From: Dyella nitratireducens
GTDB taxonomy: Bacteria > Pseudomonadota > Gammaproteobacteria > Xanthomonadales > Rhodanobacteraceae
Reading direction: 5' to 3'
Assembly: GCF_014642835.1 (NCBI RefSeq)
Contig: NZ_BMJA01000001.1
Span: 1,845,267-1,909,266 of the forward strand
DNA length: 64,000 nucleotides
Shown here piece by piece: positions 1 through 8,435 of the stretch. The stretch's first letter is position 1. Each line of letters starts with the position of its first letter. Position numbers and translations under genes: made by a program. A model generated the notes under the pieces. The model ran no database searches. It saw only the letters and a program-made list of their open reading frames with translations, and was not told where the DNA came from.

Positions 1-74
1 CCTGAAAGTGTCGCGGCGAGCGCGGCAAATATGACCGCGCGCAAAAAAAGCTTGGTTTTGATGGATATGAACAT
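1..74 (-). CDS. N-terminus of an exported protein, probably an outer-membrane efflux component (cut by window edge)
   Basis: Only the first 24 codons are inside the window. They read as a signal peptide: a short basic start (MFISIKTK), then a hydrophobic stretch (LFLRAVIFAALAATLS). The ATG lies 12 bases beyond the stop of the downstream-transcribed EmrB-type pump gene, on the same strand, so it looks like the last gene of the hxlR-emrA-emrB operon. In such operons this position usually holds a TolC/NodT-type outer-membrane channel that completes the tripartite pump. The identity is inferred from position; the sequence itself shows only the signal peptide. Confidence 0.5.
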   Translation of the reverse strand, partial: MFISIKTKLFLRAVIFAALAATLS

Positions 75-86
75 GATTGACACGCC

Positions 87-1664
87 CTAATGCGCATCGG
101 CCGATGGTGTGGAAGGTGGCGCCACTTTGCGCATGGCCGGCACCAGCACGGTAGCGATGACGAAGCAGACGGCGATAGCCAGGAACGCGTCCGCATAGGA
201 AAGCGTTTGCGCTTCGCGAAATGCCAACCGCCACAGTTGCTGCAGCTCGCCATTCGGATCGCCCACGCTGTCGAAATGTCCGGCGCTCTGCGCGAGCCAC
301 TGGTTCATCGCCTCATTGCTCGTATTGAGGTGTTCGGCCAGCCGGTAGAAATGCAGATTGGTGCGGTCGTTGAGAATGGTGGCGCAGATGGCGATGCCGA
401 TGGCGCCACCGAGATTGCGCATCAGATTGAACAACCCGGAGGCAAGTTTCAGGCGTGCTGGCGGTAGGCCACCCAGCGTTAGAGTCACGACCGGCGGCAC
501 TGCCAGTTGCTGTGCGGCGCCGCGCAGCGCTTGCGGCAACAACAGCTGATGCGCGCCCCAATCATGGGTGATCGGTGTGAAATCCCACATCGACAACGCG
601 AACAACGCGAGCCCCGCCATCAGGATCCAGCGCAGATCGAAGCGCTGCGCGAGGAACGCATACAGTGGTATGGAGAGAATCTGAAAGATACCGGTGGAAA
701 ACACTGCTTCGCCGATCTGCAAGGCGCTATAGCCTTCCACACGTCCGAGAAAGAGCGGCGTGAGATAAATGGTGGCGAAGATACCGATACCGGTGACGAA
801 CGAAAACACGCAGCCCAGCGCGAAATTCAAATCACGCAAAGCGCGCAGATCCACCACCGGGTGATCATACGTAAGGCTGCGTATCACGAAGCCGACGCCA
901 CAAAGACCGGAAAGCCAGGCTGTCGTGGTGATCGTGCTATCGGTCAACCAATTCCAACGCGGACCTTCTTCCAGCGTGTACTCCAGGCAGCCCAGGAAGA
1001 TCGCCAGCAGCAGCATGCCGAGATAGTCGGCGCGGCGCAGCAGCGAAAAGTCCGGCGCATCGATGTTTACCAGCATCGGTACGGCGATGGTGACGAACAA
1101 GCCGGGCAGAAGGTTGATGAAGAACAACCAATGCCATGACCAGTGATCGGTGATCCAGCCGCCTAGCGTCGGACCGAGTGTGGGTGCAAGCGACGCAATC
1201 GCGCCGATGGTAGCTGCCGCGATTACACGCTGTTTGCCGTCGAAGAACACGAAGGCGGTGGTGAAGACTATCGGTATCATCGAGCCGCCGAGAAAGCCCT
1301 GCAGCGCACGGAACACGATCATGCTCTGGATGTCCCACGCGGCACCGCACAGCAGGCTGGTAAGCGTAAAGCCGGCGGCCGAAAGGGCGAAGAGCCAGCG
1401 CGTCGAAAACACGCGCGACAGCCAGCCAGAAAGCGGAATGACGACGATTTCAGCGATCAGGTAACTCGTCTGCACCCATGCCGTTTCGTCCACGCCTGCA
1501 GAAAGGCCACCGCCGATATCACGTAGCGATGCAGACACAATCTGGATATCAAGTAGCGCAATAAACATGCCCACGCACATGCTGGCGAAGGCGAATACCT
1601 TTTGCCCGGCGCCCAGCTTCGCCGGATCCATCGGCGGAGCAGCAAAGGCAGCACGCAAGTTCAT
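87..1664 (-). CDS. emrB: DHA2-family MFS drug efflux pump, EmrB-like
   Basis: A 525-residue inner-membrane proton antiporter of the 14-TM DHA2 (EmrB/QacA) family that extrudes hydrophobic drugs through a HlyD-type adaptor. Many hydrophobic segments alternate with short loops. The first helices carry the family-typical LLDIQIVSASLRDI stretch and the VQTSYLIAEIVVIPLSGWLS segment, and the antiporter motif-C-like GAIASLAPTLGPTLGGWITD follows near residue 160. Length matches E. coli EmrB (about 512). Its start overlaps the stop of the upstream adaptor gene by 4 bases, so the two are translationally coupled. Substrate cannot be read from sequence. Confidence 0.9.
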   Translation of the reverse strand: MNLRAAFAAPPMDPAKLGAGQKVFAFASMCVGMFIALLDIQIVSASLRDIGGGLSAGVDETAWVQTSYLIAEIVVIPLSGWLSRVFSTRWLFALSAAGFTLTSLLCGAAWDIQSMIVFRALQGFLGGSMIPIVFTTAFVFFDGKQRVIAAATIGAIASLAPTLGPTLGGWITDHWSWHWLFFINLLPGLFVTIAVPMLVNIDAPDFSLLRRADYLGMLLLAIFLGCLEYTLEEGPRWNWLTDSTITTTAWLSGLCGVGFVIRSLTYDHPVVDLRALRDLNFALGCVFSFVTGIGIFATIYLTPLFLGRVEGYSALQIGEAVFSTGIFQILSIPLYAFLAQRFDLRWILMAGLALFALSMWDFTPITHDWGAHQLLLPQALRGAAQQLAVPPVVTLTLGGLPPARLKLASGLFNLMRNLGGAIGIAICATILNDRTNLHFYRLAEHLNTSNEAMNQWLAQSAGHFDSVGDPNGELQQLWRLAFREAQTLSYADAFLAIAVCFVIATVLVPAMRKVAPPSTPSADAH

Positions 1665-2773
1665 GGCGCACTGCTGCCGGCTGACGTGCGTGTATCGACA
1701 TCAGCAATCACGGAAAGGCCAGGGCGCAACAGACCTAGCACGTCATCTTTCTTGTCCAACGCAACACGCACCGGCACGCGCTGCACGATCTTGGTGAAGT
1801 TGCCGGTGGCATTTTCCGGTGGCAACACGCTGAACTCTGCGCCGGTGGCCGGCGCAAGGCTGGTCACATGGCCGTGGAAAATGCGCCCCGGCAGCACATC
1901 CGCGCGGATTTCGACCGGCTGGCCTGGCTGCATGCGTGCCAATTGGTCTTCTTTGAAGTTCGCGTCGACCCACAAACCATGCGCTGGGACTACGGACAGA
2001 AGTTGAGTGCCTGCCGCGGCATAGGCGCCAACGCGTGCACGCCGGTTGCCGATCACACCGTCCACCGGTGCACGCAATTCGGTGTAGCTCACATTCAATG
2101 CAGCGATGTCGCGTTCCGCCTTCGCTTGCGCCAGGGCTGCACGAGCTTGCTGTTTCTGCGAGTCGATCACATTGAGCTGACGCTGTGCAGCCACCAAAGC
2201 GGCCTCGGCCTTTTCCGTATTCGCGCGGGCGGTCTTGTCTTCCGCATCCGCACGCTGTGCGCTTTCTACCGAAACGGCCGCGCGGCCGGCCAGCTCGTGG
2301 TAGCGCACCTGATCGTCATGTGCGCGTATGCCTTCAGCGCTGGCTGCGGCAATGCTCGCCTTGGCTTCGTTGATGACGGCCTGCTGCAACTGTTCGGTCG
2401 CGTCGAGATTGGATAACAACGCCTCTTGCGCAGCGACTGCCCCCTCGGCCTTGGCCAACGCGGCACGGTAGTCGCGGTCATCGATCTTCACCAGCAGATC
2501 ACCGGCATGCACTCGCTCGTTGTCGGTGACGTTCAAAGCGGTGATGTAGCCCGATACCTTGGGCCCGATCACCGTGATGTCGCCGCCGACGTAGGCATCA
2601 TCGGTGTCCTGGATGAATCGCCCAACCGTCCACCAATGAATGCCGTAGATCACGCCCAACAGCAGCGTTACACCGACGGCAATACGGAGCACCCGCTTGC
2701 GCCGGGATTTGGGTGGTGCCACATCGGCCACGTCAGGAAGATCGAGCCGCTTGTCGGCGATAACGGTGTTCAT
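1661..2773 (-). CDS. emrA: HlyD/EmrA-family membrane fusion protein
   Basis: A 370-residue periplasmic adaptor that links an inner-membrane MFS pump to an outer-membrane channel. After a basic cytosolic start (about residues 1-28) there is one transmembrane helix (VLRIAVGVTLLLGVIYGIHWW). Next come the biotinyl-lipoyl-like half (TDDAYVGGDITVIGPKVSGYI), a long alanine/glutamine-rich coiled-coil hairpin (about 90-215), the second lipoyl half (LRAPVDGVIGNRRARVGAYAAAG) and a beta-barrel domain. It sits between the regulator gene (16-bp gap) and emrB (4-bp overlap). Length and domain order match EmrA. Confidence 0.9.
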   Translation of the reverse strand: MNTVIADKRLDLPDVADVAPPKSRRKRVLRIAVGVTLLLGVIYGIHWWTVGRFIQDTDDAYVGGDITVIGPKVSGYITALNVTDNERVHAGDLLVKIDDRDYRAALAKAEGAVAAQEALLSNLDATEQLQQAVINEAKASIAAASAEGIRAHDDQVRYHELAGRAAVSVESAQRADAEDKTARANTEKAEAALVAAQRQLNVIDSQKQQARAALAQAKAERDIAALNVSYTELRAPVDGVIGNRRARVGAYAAAGTQLLSVVPAHGLWVDANFKEDQLARMQPGQPVEIRADVLPGRIFHGHVTSLAPATGAEFSVLPPENATGNFTKIVQRVPVRVALDKKDDVLGLLRPGLSVIADVDTRTSAGSSAP

Positions 2774-2788
2774 GTCGCTGCTCCGCGC

Positions 2789-3316
2789 TTACTGCGATGA
2801 GGTTTTCGACGCAGCGTGCTGTTGCGCGCGCCGCTGCAAATAGGCTTCGACGCGGGCGTGAGTGCGCTCGTCAGCGGCAGGCCCCGCATGCATGGCGTGG
2901 CGTGCGCGATCGATGGGTTCGCCCGTTTTGGCGTCGACCATCACTGGCTCGACGATGTCGCCGGTGAGTTCATCGATCAGCTGCATGGCCTGCCCTTCGA
3001 CGGCGAAATGACGATTACCCCATGCCATCAGGGCCACCAGCACGGGACGGAAATCGCGTCCGCGTGGGGTGAGCACGTATTCGTAGCGCGGCGGCTTTTC
3101 GCTGTAGCGGACGCGCTCCAGCAGGCCGGCATCGGTCAACGCACGCAGCCGGCGCGTGAGCATGTTCGGCGCGATGCCGAGGCTGGCCTGAAAATCATCA
3201 AAACGCGTCATGCCGAGCATGGCGTCGCGCAGGATCAGGATGCTCCACCACTCGCCAACGCGCTCAAGGCTGCGCGCGATCGGGCATCGCATATCGTCAA
3301 AGCTGGTTCTTTGCAT
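2789..3316 (-). CDS. HxlR-family winged-helix transcriptional regulator
   Basis: A 175-residue DNA-binding regulator. The N-terminal HxlR domain is clear: CPIARSLERVGEWWSILILRDAMLG, then FDDFQASLGIAPNMLTRRLRALTDAGLLERVRYSEKPPRYEYVLTPRGRDFRPV. A conserved-type Cys at residue 11 could be redox or ligand responsive. The C-terminal 70 residues (VMVDAKTGEPID, then Arg/His-rich) extend past the usual 110-130-residue family length. It is the first gene of the operon with emrA and emrB and is very likely their local regulator. An inverted repeat 50 bases upstream is its probable operator. Confidence 0.88.
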   Translation of the reverse strand: MQRTSFDDMRCPIARSLERVGEWWSILILRDAMLGMTRFDDFQASLGIAPNMLTRRLRALTDAGLLERVRYSEKPPRYEYVLTPRGRDFRPVLVALMAWGNRHFAVEGQAMQLIDELTGDIVEPVMVDAKTGEPIDRARHAMHAGPAADERTHARVEAYLQRRAQQHAASKTSSQ

Positions 3317-3365
3317 GGCGCTTTACTACCCAGGCAGGCATTGCATGGACGCAGATCATGCGCCA

Positions 3366-3390
3366 AGTAACTATCATTATGCAAGTTACT
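3366..3390. promoter_or_regulatory. Inverted repeat, probable operator of the HxlR regulator
   Basis: A perfect 7-bp inverted repeat, AGTAACT, 11 bases, AGTTACT, lies 50 bases upstream of the regulator's ATG. HxlR proteins bind as dimers to such dyads, typically near their own promoter. The match to a binding site is inferred from position and symmetry. Confidence 0.5.
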
Positions 3391-3669
3391 AGATCAAGGA
3401 AGCCCACTCATACCAAGCAAGCCATTGAAAATATTTGAAATCTTGTCATTGCCATGCGTTGCATTCCGGCGTTTTTCGCTAGCGGAATGCTATCCACCAA
3501 AGAAAACCGCTCAGATGCCGATGGCGCGCCGCATGCCCATCACCTAGCAGCTCGCAGGAACGACCGGGTCATAAATTTCGCGTATGCAAAAACCGCCGAA
3601 CCCTTTAACCGGATACGAACGAGCAGACCGCTAGCCTGAACTTCCGCGACGCACCATCGAGGAATGTTT

Positions 3670-3840
3670 ATGGATCCGACGATGTTTGACCTGCCGCCCA
3701 CCACCGTGGATCAAGACACCGAAACCCGTCGTGTCTCAACCGAACCTGCAGAGGGGTATGTACTCGACCCGTGGTCCGGCCTCTATCTCGAAACCGAAGT
3801 CGCGTTCAAGAGCCGCGTTACCCTGAAAGAGCCAGCGTGA
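3670..3840 (+). CDS. Small hypothetical protein
   Basis: A 56-residue open frame starting MDPTMFDLPPTTVDQDTE and ending VAFKSRVTLKEPA. The start is chosen because GAGGA lies 7 bases upstream of this ATG. An earlier in-frame ATG sits two codons upstream, inside that spacing. No signal peptide, membrane helix or recognisable domain is visible. It stands alone between the efflux operon and the integrated element, with no co-directional neighbour. It could be a chance ORF; the good ribosome-binding site and core-like codon use argue for it weakly. Confidence 0.35.
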   Translation: MDPTMFDLPPTTVDQDTETRRVSTEPAEGYVLDPWSGLYLETEVAFKSRVTLKEPA

Positions 3841-4065
3841 CGAGCAGGCCTGCGCCTGCGTTGATGATGTTCTGACTAGCGAAAACGCCACAGCGCCAAC
3901 AGCAGCTTGGGGAAAACCTGCCGTTCGAGCGGAAAAGGTACGCTTGCGCCAACACTGTGGCCAAGCGGAGCTGCGCGCTGATCTAATCAAAAGATATGGG
4001 TGCACCGGAATACGTGTCATAAGACACTGATTCTAAAATTCTATAGCCATGCCTATGTTTTCATA

Positions 4066-4085
4066 TACCCCCAAAGTTACCCCCA
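4066..4085. repeat. TACCCCCA repeats resembling integrase arm-binding sites, left end of the element
   Basis: TACCCCCA (4066-4073) and TTACCCCCA (4077-4085) occur as close direct repeats. The same short motif appears four times around the integrase start at the other end of the element (18284-18333). Tyrosine integrases of the P4/lambda type bind short repeated arm sites on both sides of their attachment core, so this cluster is a candidate left arm. This is inference from motif sharing. Confidence 0.45.
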
Positions 4086-4107
4086 GGCGCATCGCGTTAC
4101 CCGCAAT

Positions 4108-4133
4108 AAAAAACCCGCGAGGGGGCTCGCGGG
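4108..4133 (-). terminator. Rho-independent terminator at the left end of the element
   Basis: An 8-bp perfect GC-rich stem (CCCGCGAG / CTCGCGGG) with a GGGG loop is followed on the minus strand by six T residues. It lies downstream of the leftward-transcribed membrane-protein gene and would stop transcription leaving the element toward the efflux operon. Confidence 0.75.
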
Positions 4134-4601
4134 CTTTGGGTCATCCGTCTTTACTTTGCTTCGCCGGGAGGGGAGACCTAGCTAGGCGGTGGGACTGATG
4201 TCTCTCGACATGGGATAACTATACCGATCAGTTTGTTAATGGGGTGTAACCAGATTCCGAGCTCAAGTCGCGCGTACCGGTCCGCAATCTCCAATTGGCC
4301 GCCTTCACATCCGCTTCCTCCACGCCCTCGTATTTCTGCGACCGGAGTCGCCGGATCGATCACCGGCATGGAAGCCAGGATCTCTGCTGCCTACCCGGCG
4401 CATTGGGGGAGTCCGGGTTTCACCCCTCATGTCACGGTCGGCCGGCGATTCCGCATCAAAGGGCGCCAGTCACTGGTTCACAGCAATTGCGCAAGTGAGC
4501 GCGTATCCAGTTCTGTGAACATGCTTCGAGTAAATGCATGAGTATGTCGTGCCGCTAATTTTCGTAACACGCAGACGGAAGCGGTTTGTGCGGATTGGTA
4601 A

Positions 4602-5429
4602 TCATCGTGACTGAGATGTCGAACTCGGTGCGGAATATTGCCGAGGCTCTTCGGCCTTTGTTCGCCAGCCTCGCCTTTCCAGCCCAATGCAAACATCTTC
4701 TTTGACAGCCCATAACACACAATAAATGGCAGAAATCGATAATACCAAGAGTAAAGCTAAATGTTGCGCCCGAAGATCCCGCCATTCGAGAAAGAGAGCG
4801 CAAGCTGGGCTGGCGCTTGCAATTAATCCATAAAAAAGCTTTGCCTTTCGCGCAACTTCTCCCTTTCCTACCAATTCTTCCATGTTCTTATGAGGGAGCT
4901 CACAGCCTAGATGGAATTGTTCTTCTATTGCCATCGCTGACTTGAAGCTTCCCTCAAGTAGTCGATGATAAATCTTTTGATCAAGCACCCATAGGACGAA
5001 AACGCCAATAGCACTCCCGATAGCTAACGTAAACGCGATTTTTGCATTTTCACTAGGAGTGGGGTGCGCATGAATCCAGCCGAGTGCGCCGAGGGCCGCA
5101 AGCATCCATCCTGAGGCGAGTTTTCGATACTCGGATTGAAGCGAATTAAAATGCCTTTCGTTGAGGCCAATCTCTTGCAAAAGAGCAATTTTGGCATCCT
5201 CTTTAGAAGCATTCGACTGCTTGATCCAATTTATCGCCGCGGCGGCCGCCGCATGGTCAGCAATTTCTTTGGAAGTCTGTAGATCGCAAACTCCAAATGC
5301 AACGGGCTTGCCTGATTGTTTATCAGGGATACCAAAGACATTCCAGCGGGCTACGTATTTACCCTCTGGCACAGCGTTTGATGAAATATCCTCGACGCGG
5401 ATTATGTAATCACCGAATTCCATATCCAT
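4602..5429 (-). CDS. Hypothetical membrane protein with four predicted helices
   Basis: A 275-residue protein with a soluble N-terminal half: a beta-rich start (FGDYIIRVEDISSNAVPEG) followed by a helical stretch to about residue 105. Four hydrophobic segments follow: WMLAALGALGWIHA, FTLAIGSAIGVFVLWVL, KLFYGLIASASPACALFL and LALLLVLSISAIYCVLW. Between helices 2 and 3 a cytosolic helix reads DQKIYHRLLEGSFKSAMAIEEQF. The start at 5429 has GGGGA 7 bases upstream; a TTG two codons earlier is less likely. I do not recognise the family. Codon use is less GC-rich than the core genes, consistent with carriage on the integrated element. Confidence 0.7.
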   Translation of the reverse strand: MDMEFGDYIIRVEDISSNAVPEGKYVARWNVFGIPDKQSGKPVAFGVCDLQTSKEIADHAAAAAAINWIKQSNASKEDAKIALLQEIGLNERHFNSLQSEYRKLASGWMLAALGALGWIHAHPTPSENAKIAFTLAIGSAIGVFVLWVLDQKIYHRLLEGSFKSAMAIEEQFHLGCELPHKNMEELVGKGEVARKAKLFYGLIASASPACALFLEWRDLRAQHLALLLVLSISAIYCVLWAVKEDVCIGLERRGWRTKAEEPRQYSAPSSTSQSR

Positions 5430-5585
5430 GAACAATCCCCGATTCTTGCAGTGCCCTTTACCTTAGCGCCCCTCTCGGTCGCTGAGTAGTGTTCCGCCCT
5501 CGCAACCTACAAGTGTCCATGCGCCTCGCGCGAGTGGCAAATCCCTTGCATCAATGTCCTTGATAAGGAACGCATAAGGGGGCAT

Positions 5586-5894
5586 ATGCATATCCGGAAT
5601 CGCTTGTTTTTCGTGCTGGCGCTTGGACTTAACGCCACCGCTTTAGCTCAAAATGTACAGCCTGACACTCTGCAGCAAGGGACGCGCAGTGTCACAAATG
5701 GCTCAACCCAACTGATAGAGCAGGGCACCTACGTCAATCGGGATGGCGTGGTCGTACACAGGCCTGGCCATACAGTTTCGGGGGCTGTCCCACCTGACGC
5801 TTCCGCGCAGTGCCGCGATGGCAGTTACAGCTTCAGCCTGCATCACAGTGGCACCTGTTCGCATCATGGCGGGGTGTCGCGGTGGCTTAAATAG
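5586..5894 (+). CDS. DUF3761-type secreted protein
   Basis: A 102-residue protein with a cleavable signal peptide (RNRLFFVLALGLNATALAQ). The C-terminal half matches the DUF3761 pattern: VHRPGHT, then a conserved CRDGSYSFSLHHSGTCSHHGGVSRWL block with two cysteines. The family is small, exported and functionally uncharacterised; it is common in plasmids, prophages and environmental Proteobacteria. AAGGGGG lies 4-5 bases before the ATG. It faces the leftward replication operon across a hairpin terminator. Confidence 0.8.
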   Translation: MHIRNRLFFVLALGLNATALAQNVQPDTLQQGTRSVTNGSTQLIEQGTYVNRDGVVVHRPGHTVSGAVPPDASAQCRDGSYSFSLHHSGTCSHHGGVSRWLK

Positions 5895-5955
5895 CTCAGC
5901 GCTCATAACACATGCGGGACAAGGGTCTGCTATCCGCATGCAAACCGAAGCAAAT

Positions 5956-5984
5956 GAAAAGGCCAACCCCTTTCAAGGTTGGCC
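5956..5984 (-). terminator. Terminator of the leftward replication operon
   Basis: A perfect 8-bp stem GGCCAACC / GGTTGGCC with an 8-base loop is followed on the minus strand by TTTTC. It lies between the convergent DUF3761 gene and the phage-like replication genes, and may act on both strands. Confidence 0.65.
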
Positions 5985-6010
5985 CTTGGTACGTTCGACC
6001 GGATGATGGC

Positions 6011-6109
6011 TTAGGACTGTGAATCGTTGGCTTGGTTGTCGGCATCGTTCGATTCAGCCTCACCCTCGGTCTCGGCCTTTTTCTTTGTGGTCAACGAGGC
6101 GCTGCGCAA
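6011..6109 (-). CDS. Possible 32-residue protein after the replication gene
   Basis: In the same frame as the replication protein, just past its TGA, a TTG-started frame gives an acidic, lysine-containing peptide (TTKKKAETEGEAESNDADNQ). It could be a separate small gene or the original C-terminal tail if the TGA were suppressed. Only composition and position support it. Confidence 0.2.
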   Translation of the reverse strand: MRSASLTTKKKAETEGEAESNDADNQANDSQS

Positions 6110-6124
6110 TTTCCGTCGCGCGCA

Positions 6125-6943
6125 TCAGATCGCCCTCCGCAGCACGTGGTCACTGTTCGCGCTGGCAGGGGAACTCGCGCTTGCGTGTTGGCCGCCCTGG
6201 GCAGTCGGAGGCGCTTCGTCCTCCCAGCGGCGACCGTTGAGCCAGGTCGCGGCATGGGGGACGAACTGCCCACCATCGCGCTGCCATTGATCGCACGTCC
6301 GCTGACGCGCCACTGCGGCCAACATGACTTCCAGCAACTCGTCATCCGGTGCGACCTTGGCGAAGGCCTTTGCGGCCGCTTTCTTGCCCTGGTGACGGGG
6401 ATAGGTGGACCAGAATTGATCGAACCGATCCGTCCGTCCGTCATCGGCACGATGACGAGTATTGGGTTTGGTTTGGTTGGGTTGGGTTTGGTTCTGGTTG
6501 GCATACCCTTCGGGAAGGGTTTCCGAAATGGTTTCCAGAACGGTTTGATCTTCTGCCGTCCAGAAGTCCGAAAACTCCAGCATGGCGCGGGCTACGCGGG
6601 TTTTCGCCTCACCCTTCGGGAGCGCGCTGAATTCGGCAAAACGTGCCTTGGCGATGTTCCCGTTGGCGATCCGATTCCAGCGCAGGAAGTTGGGCAAAAA
6701 AACAACGTCGTTGAAACGGTATGCAAAACCGCTTGCAGACAGTTCCTGCAACCCTTTCGAAACGGTTTCGGTATCCCATCCCAAATCGGCCATCACATAG
6801 CCGTTGGGAAGGCGATAACAGCCGATGCCGTTTGCATGGGGACCGGTCAGCAGGTAGAGCGCCAGCAGCTTGCCGGTATCGCTCCACGCCGCTGCATCGG
6901 ACGATTGCCAGAAGGCGGATTGAACCTGGCCGTATTCGCGCAT
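6125..6943 (-). CDS. Phage-type replication protein with N-terminal winged helix
   Basis: A 272-residue protein resembling the replisome-organiser proteins of phages and satellites. Residues 20-90 look like a winged helix-turn-helix (GKLLALYLLTGPHANGIGCY, then MADLGWDTETVSKGLQELSASGF and FLPNFLRWN). A Gln/Asn/Pro linker (about 150-162) follows. The C-terminal block FWSTYPRHQGKKAAAKAF and GGQFVPHAATWLNGRRWED is typical of this replication family. The start ATG overlaps the upstream stop (TGATG), with GAGG upstream, so it is coupled to the preceding small gene. This gene is good evidence for a phage-derived element. Confidence 0.75.
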   Translation of the reverse strand: MREYGQVQSAFWQSSDAAAWSDTGKLLALYLLTGPHANGIGCYRLPNGYVMADLGWDTETVSKGLQELSASGFAYRFNDVVFLPNFLRWNRIANGNIAKARFAEFSALPKGEAKTRVARAMLEFSDFWTAEDQTVLETISETLPEGYANQNQTQPNQTKPNTRHRADDGRTDRFDQFWSTYPRHQGKKAAAKAFAKVAPDDELLEVMLAAVARQRTCDQWQRDGGQFVPHAATWLNGRRWEDEAPPTAQGGQHASASSPASANSDHVLRRAI

Positions 6944-7161
6944 CACAGCACCTCGGGAGCGCAGGTGACTTTCATGGCCGCCATGGTCGCGCAGCGTTCC
7001 ACCAGCAAGCGGCGAAAGCCGATTGCCACGCGCTCCAGATTAATCAGCAGCTGTTCCTGCAGGCCGTGGGTAGCGATGTGATCAGCCAGCGCACCCAGGC
7101 TGTGACATGCCGACAGCAATTGCGCGTCGACTTCGTCCAACGGGCGATTGGTGGCGGGCAT
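6943..7161 (-). CDS. Small helical protein of the replication operon
   Basis: A 72-residue protein (MPATNRPLDEVDAQLL, HSLGALADHIATHG, LINLERVAIGFRRLLVERC) that is almost entirely helical and has no known domain. Its ATG overlaps the stop of the AlpA-like gene (TAATG) and its stop overlaps the start of the replication gene, so the three form a tightly coupled operon. A longer frame reaches 7203, but that extension lies inside the AlpA-like gene and is not supported. Confidence 0.6.
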   Translation of the reverse strand: MPATNRPLDEVDAQLLSACHSLGALADHIATHGLQEQLLINLERVAIGFRRLLVERCATMAAMKVTCAPEVL

Positions 7162-7394
7162 TACGCAGCCCCGCGCGAGGCAGCGACGCGCGCAGCTGCC
7201 CAACGGTCGACCTCGGATTCAATCCAGGCCGAGCAGGACTCCGTGAGCTTGACGTGCTTGGGGAACTGACCGAGCGCCTCGAGGCGGTAAATCATGGACC
7301 GGGAAAGGCCCGTACGGTCGCATGTGGCGCGAATACGCAGGAACCGTATGGGCTTTGCGTCTTCGATTGTGGCCAAAACGGCATTGGATTGCAT
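7161..7394 (-). CDS. alpA: AlpA-family helix-turn-helix regulator
   Basis: A 77-residue protein with the AlpA/Vis excisionase-like signature: FLRIRATCDRTGLSRSMIYRLEALGQFPKHVKLT, then WIESEVDRWAAARVAAS. AlpA proteins of P4-type satellites activate or repress integrase and late promoters and can direct excision. It precedes the small helical gene and the replication gene, with overlapping stop/start codons. It fits the P4-type integrase found at the right end of the element. Confidence 0.85.
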   Translation of the reverse strand: MQSNAVLATIEDAKPIRFLRIRATCDRTGLSRSMIYRLEALGQFPKHVKLTESCSAWIESEVDRWAAARVAASRGAA

Positions 7395-7465
7395 TGGATA
7401 GCTCCGTATTCAGTGGGGCTATCTTCATGCTGAATTCCTCGCCGAAAGCTCGGGCAACTACCGAT

Positions 7466-8356
7466 TTATTGGCGACTTGCCCGGCTGCGCTTTCTTTTCA
7501 CGGTTGTCATTTCCTTAATACTCGACACAGTGAGTGTGGAGGCGCTCTTGAAGAAGACCTTGGTGAAAGCAAGTGCGGATTTTTCCATTGGATCACCGTA
7601 TTGTTCCGCAAAGTACGAAGCTAGGCATTTGATGAAGTATGTGCGGTGCGCATCCTCGCTCTTTGGTTTCGCGATCGATGGAGGTTTTTTCCCCCAGATC
7701 TCGGCCCCTTCTGCCAATTTGGCCAACAGCCTGGGAAGCTCATTTGCAGTTACCTGAGCAAAGTCAAAGCCGCCGGCGCAATATCCAGCGTGCCAATCCT
7801 TATTCCATAGATTCTCGTTTGCATACATGCTTCGCCAGCGCCGGTAGTGATCTTGATGGATATCCAATGCTGCGTCGTCCAAATCAAACTCTTCGGGCAG
7901 CCCAAAGATAGGATGGACCAGGATCGATAGTGTTTTGGCAAGCTCTTTTGCCTGCTTGGCCACCTTCTTTGCAGCGTCGCTTTGCTCTTGTCCTGAAAGC
8001 GCGACGAACCCTTTGAACCCGTCATGCGCTCGAAAGCATGCATCAGCTAAAAGATGAACATGCATTTCGGAAGGAATTGGCTGAAGCCCATGCGACGAAA
8101 GAGCCGCATGGACTTCGTCAAACGACCTTAGTGCCTCAGCCTTGTTCTGAAAAGAGAGTTTTCGCCTTTGTTCGAAATCTTCGAACCGCTTTTCAAGAGA
8201 CTTCCAGGCGCTGGCAATTCCCTTGGCTGACGCAAGATCATTGACGATTTGAATTAGACGATCATGATGCTCGTCACCTGCAGCAAAAAAGGAAGACGCC
8301 GCATCGGACTTTGCCTTTGCAACCCAGGCCGGATTTCTCTCTTTCGAACTAGCCAT
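7466..8356 (-). CDS. Hypothetical protein
   Basis: A 296-residue soluble protein rich in helices and charged residues. It starts MASSKERNPAWVAKAKSD and has an internal Lys/Ala stretch (AAKKVAKQAKELAKTLSIL). The middle is aromatic-rich (DHYRRWRSMYANENLWNKDWHAG), and the tail is basic (TTVKRKRSRASRQ). No transmembrane helix or motif that I recognise is present. It lies upstream of alpA in the leftward operon of the element. Confidence 0.6.
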   Translation of the reverse strand: MASSKERNPAWVAKAKSDAASSFFAAGDEHHDRLIQIVNDLASAKGIASAWKSLEKRFEDFEQRRKLSFQNKAEALRSFDEVHAALSSHGLQPIPSEMHVHLLADACFRAHDGFKGFVALSGQEQSDAAKKVAKQAKELAKTLSILVHPIFGLPEEFDLDDAALDIHQDHYRRWRSMYANENLWNKDWHAGYCAGGFDFAQVTANELPRLLAKLAEGAEIWGKKPPSIAKPKSEDAHRTYFIKCLASYFAEQYGDPMEKSALAFTKVFFKSASTLTVSSIKEMTTVKRKRSRASRQ

Positions 8357-8435
8357 TGTCTCTCATGCCCTGATAAGAGCACCGCTCCAGCGTGTGCAGT
8401 GCTCGGTTTTGGTCGGCAGACCCAGATGCGGTGAT

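Larger units (their letters stand above)
3841..4601. other. Gene-poor junction between core genome and integrated element
   Basis: No convincing gene is visible in these 760 bases. The stretch contains integrase-arm-like repeats (4066-4085) and a strong leftward terminator (4108-4133), both listed separately. Short frames at 4178-4369 (minus) and 4233-4541 (plus) have no recognisable features. The left end of the tRNA-Met-linked element probably lies near 3990-4065. Confidence 0.5.
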
